Assembly (NCBI GenBank): GCA_003024985.2
Contig: PXIH01S0027999.1
Length of the DNA: 11,652 nucleotides
Origin: Euperipatoides rowelli
Taxonomy: Eukaryota; Onychophora; Udeonychophora; Euonychophora; Peripatopsidae
Strand: one strand, 5' to 3'
Each line of letters opens with the position of its first letter. Position 1 is the stretch's first letter. Under the pieces are notes generated by a model. That model saw nothing but the letters and a program-made list of their open reading frames with translations. It searched no databases and was not told the origin of the DNA. Of this stretch, positions 1-7,328 are shown in pieces. The position numbers and the translations under genes are program-made.

Positions 1-58
1 TGTATGTATGTATGTATGTATGTATGTATGTATGTATGTATGTATGTATGTATGTATG
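1..58. repeat. (TGTA)n microsatellite
   Basis: About 14 perfect tandem copies of the tetranucleotide TGTA open the window. The array abuts the last recognisable piece of the retrotransposon Pol reading frame at about 59, just where the integrase zinc-binding domain would be expected. It probably continues left of the window. The short open frame running through it is a product of the repeat, not a gene. Confidence 0.97.
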
Positions 59-385
59 TTTTTTTCCGAGAAATATTACTGGCACCTCTGACATAGATCA
101 AACCTTCAATGTTCCGGTACATAACTATCCCCCTCTCAGTAACCGATCCCACACCAGCTATGTCAATTTCCTGTATGATTTTTTTACATTCTTGATTATT
201 TGATTGAGCCATAAGGAGTTGTGGCACTGAAAAACTCAAGTGCATTGTGTGGTTGAGTCCTAACTGCAAGAATCGTAGCATCCCTACTGGCAACATCTTT
301 CATTTCCACATTGTCACTCATTTCTATTTCGACCATACTAGGATTGGACAGTGGAACTTCAGCCCTATTCAAAGTACCCTGTACT
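59..385 (-). pseudogene. Pol linker between second RNase H and integrase (broken)
   Basis: After the second RNase H the minus strand continues in a shifted frame from about 440 down to a stop at 196-198. It gives an acidic, low-complexity stretch with words such as VEIEMSDNVEMKD. A further frame from about 215 to 59 then gives GLIYVRG followed by RKK. In Ty3/gypsy Pol a segment of this kind lies just upstream of the integrase HHCC zinc-binding domain. No His or Cys pair of that domain is visible before the microsatellite. The frame changes at least twice, so this is remnant sequence. The assignment rests on position and on the short GLIYVRG-like strand rather than on a strong domain match. 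Confidence 0.6.
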
Positions 386-386
386 G

Positions 387-938
387 CTACCTTCCTAATC
401 TCATCAGCACCTGTATTTGCCTTGTTGTTCCCTCAATCTTACTGTGTCCCCTAACCACTTCCCAAACAACCTCCACTCTTTCGAATAAAGAGTGCAATTC
501 TTCTAATTCTGTGTAATTATCAACCAGTTTACTACTTTTACTTTTAGCTTCAGGTTTTAACCAAATTTCAAAATTGTTCGTTATGTTATCAACTAAATAT
601 CTACTATCAGTCACAACTTTAATCTTTTTCAAGTTATAACCAAGAGCCACTTTCACTGCTCTCATTACTGCTAGTATTTCAGCCCTGTTGTTTGTTTGTT
701 TTTTGTTTACCATCTGTCTTTTCTGATATTTGTACCACCCCCCATGAAAATCACTAAATATTCCAATCCCTGCAGATGCCCCATCTTTCCCATTATTTGA
801 ACAGCTTCCATCTGTAAAGAAAGTTGGTAGCTCATCACATTGATTTTCTTCATCTGAAACATAATCCTTCTCCTCATTACATCCTGTTTCTGAGTAAACG
901 ACAGGTTTATTTTCAACTTGATCATTACTTACCAACAA
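387..938 (-). pseudogene. Second RNase H domain of retrotransposon Pol, cellular RNase H1-like
   Basis: This 183-codon open stretch is the best preserved part of the element. Residues 1-38 carry the end of the native RNase H and an acidic linker. From about residue 40 a full RNase H1-type fold follows: FFTDGSCSNNG with the first catalytic Asp (residue 43), TNNRAE with the catalytic Glu (87), VVTDSRY with the second Asp (111), a Trp near 126, and VRGHSK with the His (165). Glu-to-Asp and Asp-to-His spacings of 24 and 54 equal those I know for human RNase H1. The final Asp (GADE) lies in another frame beyond a one-base shift near 425, and the main frame stops at 387. In reverse transcription RNase H removes the RNA of RNA/DNA hybrids. 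This copy is frameshifted and lies inside dead Pol, so it is a pseudogene fragment. Confidence 0.88.
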
Positions 939-1310
939 ATCACTAAATAAATTAGTATGTTTCCCTCTTTATGAATTGGGGAGAGTGTTGAAACATTCTG
1001 ACAATCCAATTGGAGATATGTGTGTTGCCTGTACGTAAACCTCTTAGGTATTCCAATGAGCAATGTGTGGAATATGCAGTATATGAACCTGACAGCTGTA
1101 AGTTATGTCTAAAATAGTCCAACCCATCAACTATAGCATTGCTTCCTTTTCTATTAACTGATAATTAATCTCGGCTGCTTTCAACTTATGACTGTAAAAA
1201 CCAATAGGCCAAAGACCATGCTCTCTTTCTTACTCGAGAGCCAAAGATATTGATAATTTTCCATAACTTATGCTTAACCTAAACGATAAGCCATAATCAC
1301 CACATATCAA
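915..1310 (-). pseudogene. Native Ty3-type RNase H of Pol, degenerate
   Basis: Downstream of the RT thumb the minus strand continues through an in-frame TAA at 1230-1232 and gives HGLWPIGFYSHKLKAAEINY and then LIEKEA, the conserved core and Glu strand of Ty3/gypsy RNase H. A frameshift near 1135 moves the reading to AIVDGLDYFRHNL and LEYLRGL. Later frames give NWIVRM and, near 940, NLFSDLL, which corresponds to the terminal ADxLSR motif. Two of the four acidic catalytic positions are not visible: the first Asp (expected TDAS) and the third (expected TDH, here STH). The domain is interrupted at least three times. The last segment runs without a break into the second RNase H frame, which shows the two domains are consecutive parts of one Pol. 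Confidence 0.82.
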
Positions 1311-2275
1311 TATAGGATCACTAATTAAAATATTTTTAATAGCATTAAATGCCTCCATTGCCTTGCTATTCCACTCAATTGAATTCCCTTTTCCTTTAAC
1401 TAACTGTTGGATAGGGGCAATGATTTCTGGCATATCCTTTATAAAACGACTATAAAAATTTACCCTGCCTATCAAACTTTTCACCATTTTTTTGTTTCTA
1501 GGTGGTTCCAAATTATTTATACATTTTATATTATCTGGGTCTAGCCTAATTTGATCTTTACTAATCACATGACCTGAAAACTTCACATTTTTTTCATTAA
1601 CTTACATTTGTTGGCTTTGATAGTGATCCCATTTTCATAAATGGTGTCAAATAATCTTTTAAGACACACAAGATGTTCCTCCACTGTACTACTTGCTACC
1701 AAAATGTCATCTTGAAATACTATATTGTCACCTATAATGTCAGCCAGAATCTCTTCCATAAATTTCTGAAAACATAAACCGCTATTAGTGGCCCCCATGG
1801 GTAGCCTTCTAAATTCAAACTTCCCCCAAGGGGTCCTAAATCCAAAAAGTGGGCATGTCTTTTTGTCAAATACCACCTGTGGTATCCACTTTCCATATCA
1901 ATTGTTGAAAAGATAGTATTACCCCCCATCTACTCAATATTGTCCTGATATTTAAAGGGTAGTCCATATGTTTGGTTCTTTCGTTAACACTTTTAGCATC
2001 CAATACTAGGCGTATTGTTCTGTCTTTCTTATTTCACACAACCAATGGACTATTCCAACCCCTTCACCTGGCTTTATGATACCTGCTTCTAGATACTGAT
2101 CTAATTTCACAGTCAACACCCCACATTGAGACCAAGGAATAGGGTATTGTTTGTTTAACACTGGAGTATAATCAGTCAATTCCACCTTGTGCAATTAACC
2201 TTTAATACACCCAAAGTCTAATGCATCTATTGCTATAATTGACCTATATATCTCTAGATATTCTTTTGCAGTAAT
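1310..2275 (-). pseudogene. Reverse transcriptase and thumb of Ty3/gypsy Pol, frameshifted
   Basis: This is the RNA-dependent DNA polymerase core, spread over several frames. From right to left: a short protease-RT linker ending at an in-frame TAA near 2200; HKVELTDYTPVLNKQYPIP and GIIKPGEG (about 2194-2050); a frame with NKKDRTIRLVLDAKSVNE interrupted by TGA; FSTIDMESGYH holding the first catalytic Asp (about 1915-1880); GFRTPWGKFEFRRLPMGATN; and VFQDDILVASS with the catalytic DD codons at 1706-1711. The usual YxDD box is FQDD here. After another shift near 1585 the thumb reads FSGHVISKDQIRLDPD and GRVNFYSRFIKDMPEI, then the WNSKAMEAFNAIK strand. All expected RT blocks occur in order at normal spacing, so the identification is firm and the loss of function clear. 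Confidence 0.94.
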
Positions 2276-2289
2276 CTTAAATTTTTCTT

Positions 2290-2900
2290 CTACTTCAATG
2301 TAGCTATTGCTTCTTCACACCTCAGGGCTTTTTCCCTGTCACTTAAATAGGTCAACCCAGCCCTAATCGCCTCTTTGTGTACTGCAACACATGCTCTATT
2401 CCCATCCACCTCAATAGCCTTTGGAGTGCCTGTAGTGGCAACATTACTTTTTCTCTCTACAATGACGGGTGATTGTACAACAGAAATGATCATGGCTGAC
2501 GTGTTACTAGCATCTACTTCAATTTTGGCTACTATGACCCCTTGTAATGACAATTCCCTTTTATCTATATTAATGATGCACTTGTTATTCAACAATAGGT
2601 CATTACCTATAATTAAATTATATCCCTGCATATGTTTTGACTCAACAACACAAAAAGTATGGCAGTATGTATCAGAAGACCTGTCAAACTCAAACCTGAC
2701 ATTTGCATACTTGTGACATATAGACACATCATTTCCTATACCTGCTATTCGAGTAGCAGAATCACTATATGCTAACTTACTCAATTTTAGCCAATCTAGA
2801 ATCTCACCTGACAATGGATACATCAATCACACACATGATCCTTTTCCCCCTATTCTTACAGCAGCAAATAGTTTGGAACTTTTATTGATGGAATGACTAG
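2290..2900 (-). pseudogene. Retropepsin-like aspartic protease of Pol, active site damaged
   Basis: A 178-codon open stretch (2290-2826) shows the C-terminal half of a retropepsin: a central region with IAGIGNDVS, then LIIGNDLLLNN, which matches the conserved hydrophobic-hydrophobic-GxD motif, and INIDKREL. Upstream of the open stretch, across a shift near 2835, AAVRIGGKGSCV matches the strand leading to the catalytic loop. The catalytic Asp-Thr/Ser-Gly triplet should follow, but the DNA near 2815-2830 reads either IDVS in one frame or stop-LMYP in the other, so the triplet is gone. Retropepsins cut the Gag-Pol polyprotein as dimers; this copy could not. After the GxD motif comes a variable linker of about 100 residues to RT. 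Confidence 0.82.
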
Positions 2901-2929
2901 ATTGCTTTTTCGAAGTATCAAAAACCTTC

Positions 2930-3230
2930 CCTTTACACTATCCCTACCAGTTTCACTTTTATCAAAACTACTTTTGTTCTTTCCATTTACACCTTTCCCT
3001 TTATAAGTATTTATATTCTCACTCTTACTACAAGGTTTCTTTTCCACATTAACTTTGCTGGTAGAATCCCTCCCGTTCGGACTAGTGTATTTATCACAGA
3101 TAGACATCCTATTCATGTTGATTCCCATATCATCATCATATTTACTTACAGGTTTATGAATTTTACTCCCTAATTCATCTTCTTCAAGAGTATGCTTATT
3201 TATAGTTAGTACCGATTTTGTTCCATCCTA
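2930..3230 (-). pseudogene. Gag C-terminal basic region
   Basis: An open frame from about 3230 to 2856 begins with NKHTLEEDELGSKIHKP and continues as a Lys-, Ser- and Asn-rich segment with KGKGVNGKNKSS near its middle. Its place between the Gag core and the protease, and its basic low-complexity nature, fit the nucleocapsid end of Gag. No CCHC zinc knuckle is visible in any of the frames I followed. From about 2930 the frame that continues into the protease is a different one. The assignment is by position and composition only. Confidence 0.6.
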
Positions 3231-3836
3231 AACTGCTTAATCCATCTCTCAACTAGTATGGCTTTCCTCACATAATTCCGAAATTCCATATCATCATCAG
3301 CTAATAACCTTTCTTGTAATGTATTAACAATCCTTCTTTAAAAGTTTTGGACAAGGTACTTTCATTAATGTAATTACAGTCTCCTTAATCCCCATCACTG
3401 TTTATACATTCTTTTAATGCTTCTATTCTGAACAAGAATTCAGGTACACTTTCATCATCACCCTGTCTACTTTTTAGAAACTCGATAAGTAAATCGGATG
3501 GTTCACTCTCATTTGTAAATCTTTATCAATACTTCCTTTATTGTTTTAATGTCATTAACACCTCTTAATTTGACATTACTAGAAAAATCCCAGGCCACTC
3601 CCTTCAGCTTAGACTTTATTATATATATTGAAGCCACTTTAGACCATCCTGCTTCTTTGGCTATTTCATTGAAGCTGCAGAAAAACTCATTAATGGTAAC
3701 ACCATTTTTCCCACCATTAAACTCTGCAATGAACTCACTGTAATTAACTAACCCAGCAAAACCAACATTACGATTGCCAGGAACATTAAAGCTTAAATCC
3801 CCAATATCACCCTTCCATACTATTAGGAGTATACAT
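3230..3836 (-). pseudogene. Gag core (Retrotrans_gag-type), frameshifted
   Basis: The segment at 3509-3760 carries FNGGKNGVTINEFFCSFNEI, AKEAGWSK and SKLKGVAWDF, followed by IKEVLIKIY. This is the pattern of the retrotransposon Gag capsid domain: F-x-G, an FF-containing helix, GW, then L-x-G-x-A. A shift near 3512 leads to a frame with DLLIEFLKSRQGDDESVPEF and IEALKEC, interrupted by a TAA near 3390; a second shift near 3335 leads to LQERLLADDDMEFRNYVRKA. The likely original start is the ATG at 3836-3834, which reads MYTPNSMEG before a stop, with a one-base shift into the core frame. The longer open stretch from 3901 begins with GTG and its first 30 or so residues are probably leader, not protein. 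Gag would form the virus-like particle. Confidence 0.85.
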
Positions 3837-3938
3837 ATTGGACAACAATCAATTTTCAAATAACGAGATATTTGTGCACAGTACATACCTGTACTGATCA
3901 CTAAACACAGGGCAACTAACCAATAATTGTTAAATTAT

Positions 3939-3956
3939 ATCCTGGCAAGGTCACCA
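3939..3956 (-). promoter_or_regulatory. Candidate primer binding site
   Basis: The minus strand reads TGGTGACCTTGCCAGGAT, about 100 bases upstream of the likely Gag start. It begins with TGG, the complement of a tRNA CCA end, and its complement could form the acceptor and T-stem end of a tRNA. It lies 4 bases inside the proposed LTR edge. I did not identify the matching tRNA. Confidence 0.5.
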
Positions 3957-3960
3957 GATA

Positions 3961-4180
3961 TGTGTACTAAATTGCTTAGTAGTATTTTCATTCGATGTTT
4001 CAAATGATTAAAAAAAATATGGTTACCAAACTGCTTTAGAACCCCCAAATAGATAAAAAGGTATAACCTTGAAATTTAAAAACTATTCAAGATAGCCTTG
4101 CTTTGTCTGCTTTAGCCTTGTAAGCACAATTAGATTCGGGCAGCCGCGGACTGCTTATGAGTAGTGATGCACTGTATACA
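3961..4180 (-). repeat. Candidate 5' LTR of the retrotransposon
   Basis: The plus strand opens with TGTGTAC just beyond the primer-binding-site-like word and could close at GTATACA, giving TG...CA ends and a 220-bp unit that reads as an LTR on the minus strand. The partner LTR is outside the window, so neither end can be confirmed by comparison. The right boundary could equally lie further out. No convincing TATA box or polyadenylation signal was found in the minus direction. Confidence 0.35.
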
Positions 4181-5573
4181 CCTATAAAATATTGTTACCC
4201 AGGTTTAAATATTGACTCTAACTAAACGAGTCATGATCATTAAAGTCACTCAACTGTGTAAGCATTATAGTGATGATAATACAAAACTTAATTTCCCACT
4301 AGTCCACTATTTATTTTCTTAATACTCTGTAATCAATATATGTATGGTATATCATATTTACATGAAATATTGCTTAGTAGAGAGATATATGCAGTATTGG
4401 TGCTCGGTATATACATAGGCTACATATGAAAATACTACAAATAACAAAAAAAAAACATTTAATCAAATAAGAAAAAAATCTATTTTTTTTCACTTCGGAA
4501 TATTTGTTTTGATTTAAACTTTTTAAATCAAAACAAATATTCAACAACCTGAACTCCAATCAGATTTTGTGCAGATATAGAGTTTAAACTATTTTAACAA
4601 AATTATGGCCGATTGATAGGCTATANATGGCTGCAAATAACTAAGATAAATTACAGAAAAGGTAGTTATGTCTAACAGAGAAAAAACTCCAATCAAAAAA
4701 TAAAAAGTTCTATATAACTTATTAATTCAGTGCATCTACACTTTTACTAGATATAACTTATCAAAAGCTAGGGGAAACGGGAATCCAATTAGATTAGACC
4801 ACCATTCATATTTTTTTCTTAGGATTTGGAGCTCATCTATTAAAGAAAAGCCTGGATTCATAAGCCTGCCTGTGAACGTGTCAAATCTAAACTTTCCCTC
4901 AATCACACTGCATTTATAATGAAACCCCTAATAAATTCTAACCACAGGCACGTCCATGCTTTTTTTAAACATTTTAAGCTCATCTCAAACAAATAAGAAA
5001 TATTTGTATTTGTTTTATAAACAATAAAGAAATAAATGTGTAAAATAGTTGGAAACTAATATATAAAAATCTGGAAGTAAAAATCTGGTACTGGTAAACT
5101 TTCTCTTTGTCTCCGGAATGTAGAATGGAAATCATAAAATAAAGAACAATAGGTAATTCAAAGTGAAGTCTAATTTAATGTTTATTAGATAACGTAAATA
5201 AAATAAATAAAAACAGCAACATAAAAGCCCCTCGACTGACAAATGACTGTAGAACACAGTACAGGGCAGAACTTTCTCGTTGGATAGCACTTACCTATCC
5301 AGCTACAGAATGATGGAACAAAATGCCAAAATACTGCTTTCTGGATAGGCACATGCCTATTCCAATAAAGAAAGACAAGCAGCATACTCACATTCCTTAT
5401 ATTGCAAAGAATGCACCAGTATGTCAATTAGCAGAATTTAACATACATGAATAAAATTAGCATTAAATCACACATGCTTAGTTTTATGCAATGTTTACGA
5501 TCTTTATAATTGATCAAATTGAATAAGTGTTGTATTTCCTATTGAAAATAGCAAAACCTTGCTCCTTGTAAGC
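4181..5573. other. Noncoding AT-rich stretch
   Basis: No gene is supported here. Open frames on the minus strand at about 4374-4559 and 5185-5427 lack recognisable motifs; the first runs through a palindrome. The stretch contains the perfect hairpin described separately, A/T runs, one N at 4626, and a 9-bp inverted repeat, CCTATCCAG at 5294-5302 with CTGGATAGG at 5341-5349. Confidence 0.7.
4498..4542. repeat. Perfect 21-bp inverted repeat with 3-base loop
   Basis: The arm at 4498-4518 (GAATATTTG...GATTTAAA) is the exact reverse complement of 4522-4542, with only CTT between. There is no mismatch over 21 bp and pairing stops sharply at both outer ends. It could extrude as a cruciform or fold as an RNA hairpin. 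No transposon ends or flanking duplication were seen, so its origin is unknown. Confidence 0.95.
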
Positions 5574-5640
5574 CAGTGTTTCTTAACCTATGGGTCGCGA
5601 CCCAAAATTGGGTCGCTTGGCATATTTCGAGGGTCGCAAG
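5574..5640 (+). mobile_element. hAT/Charlie-like transposon terminus
   Basis: CAGTGTTTCTTAACC followed by TATGGGTCGCGACCC closely resembles the ends of hAT-Charlie type elements, which often start CAGTGnTTCTCAACC followed by GGGTCGCGACCC. The terminus includes a 12-bp palindrome (5592-5603) and a 9-bp stem at 5596-5616. The 8 bases before it, TTGTAAGC, carry TA in the centre, as is usual for Charlie target sites. I could not find the matching right end (GGTTAAGAAACACTG or similar) downstream, so the element is truncated, diverged, or ends unrecognised. No transposase is visible. Confidence 0.6.
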
Positions 5641-5678
5641 ATATTTAAAAAAAAAGGAAAAAAAAAATATATATATAT

Positions 5679-5766
5679 TTTTGAGATAGCATACGATATG
5701 TTACATTTTATTTATTTATTTATAAATAAATAAATAAAAAGTAACGCATCGTATGATATTATCTCA
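5679..5766. repeat. Imperfect 88-bp palindrome
   Basis: The sequence is symmetrical about 5722/5723. The arm TTTGAGATAGCATACGATAT then GTTAC and (TTTA)n mirrors (TAAA)n, GTAAC, a variant of the same word, and ATCTCAAA on the other side, with a few mismatches. It lies about 40 bp inside the hAT-like terminus, after an A-run and (AT)n, and may be part of that element or a separate foldback. Confidence 0.85.
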
Positions 5767-6887
5767 AAAGTGTTACAAATACAGAAATAATTTTAAAAAT
5801 CTTTAGTCACTGCCGTTAAATGCTATCTTTAAAAAAAAAACACTATTGTGACAACTGACAACTCTACACAAATTTTATTTGTCAATCACTATCTGGCAAC
5901 ACTGTTAGATAGCGCTTCTCTATTTGTTAAAAAAAAAAAAATTTCAGATAGTAACAGACTATGTGTTACTTTTTTTTAATTTATAATAAAAATACCGAGA
6001 GTTTAAGTGCATTCTGGTTAAAATTAAAAAACTAAAAGCCAACACTAGTAAAGGAAGCACTGAGTATGTGCAAGTCAGGCTTTTCTACCTTAACGATGAC
6101 AAAAACAAAACTGTGAAGCAGACTACATCCTGAACTTCTGAAGAAGGCTTAAGGTGTAGCTTGTCAAATAAAATACCGAGATTTGAAGAGCTTTCCAAAG
6201 GTATCCGTTATACTGTTATCTGGGGACTTCCGGTAATTCTTCAGATCTAATTCAAACAAACTTTGATCAAACCAACTCTACTATTCACTCTATATACTGT
6301 TCTGCTATTACCTCCAAAATTCATGATAGAAAATGAAGTGTGAAGTAAGTATTTTGGAGAATTAACTCCAGTATAACACATTTTAAACCTTATTCACCTT
6401 CCATCATGGCTCCTCATTCCTACACCTGCTTCCTCTCCTTTTTTTAGACACATGACCGTCCTCCCAAAAAAGTCCATATGATGGCGCCCTCTAGAGTTTT
6501 TTTCAATGTAATTATTGATAGTCCAGCCCATATAGAAACTAAATGTAAACACAATCAATCAAGTTATTATTTTTACACAGCTTGAACATTATTTAAATTA
6601 ATATGAGACACACCATCAAACAAAATTCATACAAACATCATTAATATGATCTGATGACAAGAATCACAAATGACAAGCTTAAACATTTTTTTTTACTATT
6701 ACAGACTATAAGTCTTAGGCTACCTACATCCCACAACTCAAATAATTTAACTCCATTTAAAAGTGTTGACCAAAACTTTTGTAGCTAGTTATAATAACAA
6801 ACAATTAATAACAAACAATTTCGTAGGCTTACAAAAAAAAAATTAAACTTGTCTATGTTTAATGTGTACAAAATTTTATGTAGTACA
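5767..6887. other. Noncoding AT-rich stretch
   Basis: No open frame with recognisable motifs is present. The stretch may contain the rest of the hAT-like element, but no end was identified. It includes a pyrimidine-rich segment at about 6385-6450 and a CTCF-like word at 6482-6497, with several A and T runs. Confidence 0.6.
6482..6497 (-). promoter_or_regulatory. CTCF-like motif
   Basis: The minus strand reads ACTCTAGAGGGCGCCA. Its AGAGGGCGC core fits the AGRKGGCRS half of the bilaterian CTCF consensus, with two mismatches in the upstream half. Such words also occur by chance or inside repeats, so the call is tentative. Confidence 0.25.
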
Positions 6888-7328
6888 CTGTGCCGGATTA
6901 CCCATAAGGCTGAGAAGGCTTGAGCCTATGGGCCCCACAGACTAGGCGCCCCACATCGTTTAATTTTTCTTCGTCCATTAACAACAATATATTTTTTTTA
7001 GTGTAGAAATTTTTTTTCATAACTTGCATATATAAAAAATGAAAAGAGATCAACAATAGCGCAAGATTGATTAAATGCGTTCAGTTTAATTTGTATTGAA
7101 CATGAATTTTCTAAAAACATTGACTTTTCACAATAAATAGATTTGCAGCTGAAAAAGTAAGAAAAGTAAATTTATAGTTTATGTTTATATAATAAGAAAA
7201 ATAAAAAAATGTACCTATTAAAGTAATATGTAAGTTAATTGTTTTCTAGTATTATTTAAAATGTGGTTTTAAAAGGGCCCCGAAAAATAATTAGCCTACA
7301 GGCACCAAAGTGTCTTAATCCGGCACTG
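6888..7328. mobile_element. Non-autonomous DNA transposon with terminal inverted repeats
   Basis: The left end CTGTGCCGGATTA (6888-6900) and the right end TAATCCGGCACTG (7316-7328) are inverted copies with one mismatch. Both ends also carry a subterminal GGGCCCC block (left about 6930, right about 7276), and the left end forms a stem of CCCATAAGGCT with AGCCTATGGG. The interior is AT-rich with no open frame. The 441-bp size, CAGTG-type tips and GGGCCC blocks resemble non-autonomous hAT elements, but no clear 8-bp target duplication is visible (GTAGTACA on the left, GACATAGG on the right), so the family is an inference and the copy is old. Confidence 0.7.

Larger units (their letters stand above)
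59..4180 (-). mobile_element. Decayed Ty3/gypsy-type LTR retrotransposon with two RNase H domains, 5' part
   Basis: Read on the minus strand, the order is possible LTR, primer-binding-site-like word, Gag, protease, reverse transcriptase, native RNase H, second RNase H, and pre-integrase linker. Protease, RT and RNase H in this order ahead of the integrase position is typical of Ty3/gypsy (Metaviridae). Each domain is recognised by its own motifs, but the frame breaks about ten times by frameshift or stop, so this copy cannot make a working polyprotein. Integrase and the other LTR are not present; the recognisable part ends at the microsatellite. The right boundary rests on an uncertain LTR call. 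No env-like gene can be judged because the 3' half is not in the window. I cannot assign a named clade from sequence alone. Confidence 0.93.

Noticed and set aside
12-203. Open frame through the TGTA repeat on the plus strand
   Set aside because: Its start is pure repeat and the rest is antisense to the Pol linker.
707-925. Alternative minus-strand frame in the second RNase H region
   Set aside because: Shadow of the RNase H frame with no motifs of its own.
2375-2716. 113-codon plus-strand open frame
   Set aside because: It lies opposite the protease, which has clear family motifs; this frame has none.
3971-4380. ATTGCTTAGTAG repeated at 3971-3982 and 4369-4380
   Set aside because: A 12-bp match in AT-rich DNA with no further similarity; not enough to define LTR edges.
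5185-5427. 80-codon minus-strand open frame with hydrophobic stretches
   Set aside because: No start context, no recognised motif, and hydrophobic codons are expected in T-rich sequence.
5890-5904. GGCAACACTG as possible right end of the hAT-like element
   Set aside because: Only about 8 of 9 terminal bases match and the flanking 8 bases do not match TTGTAAGC.
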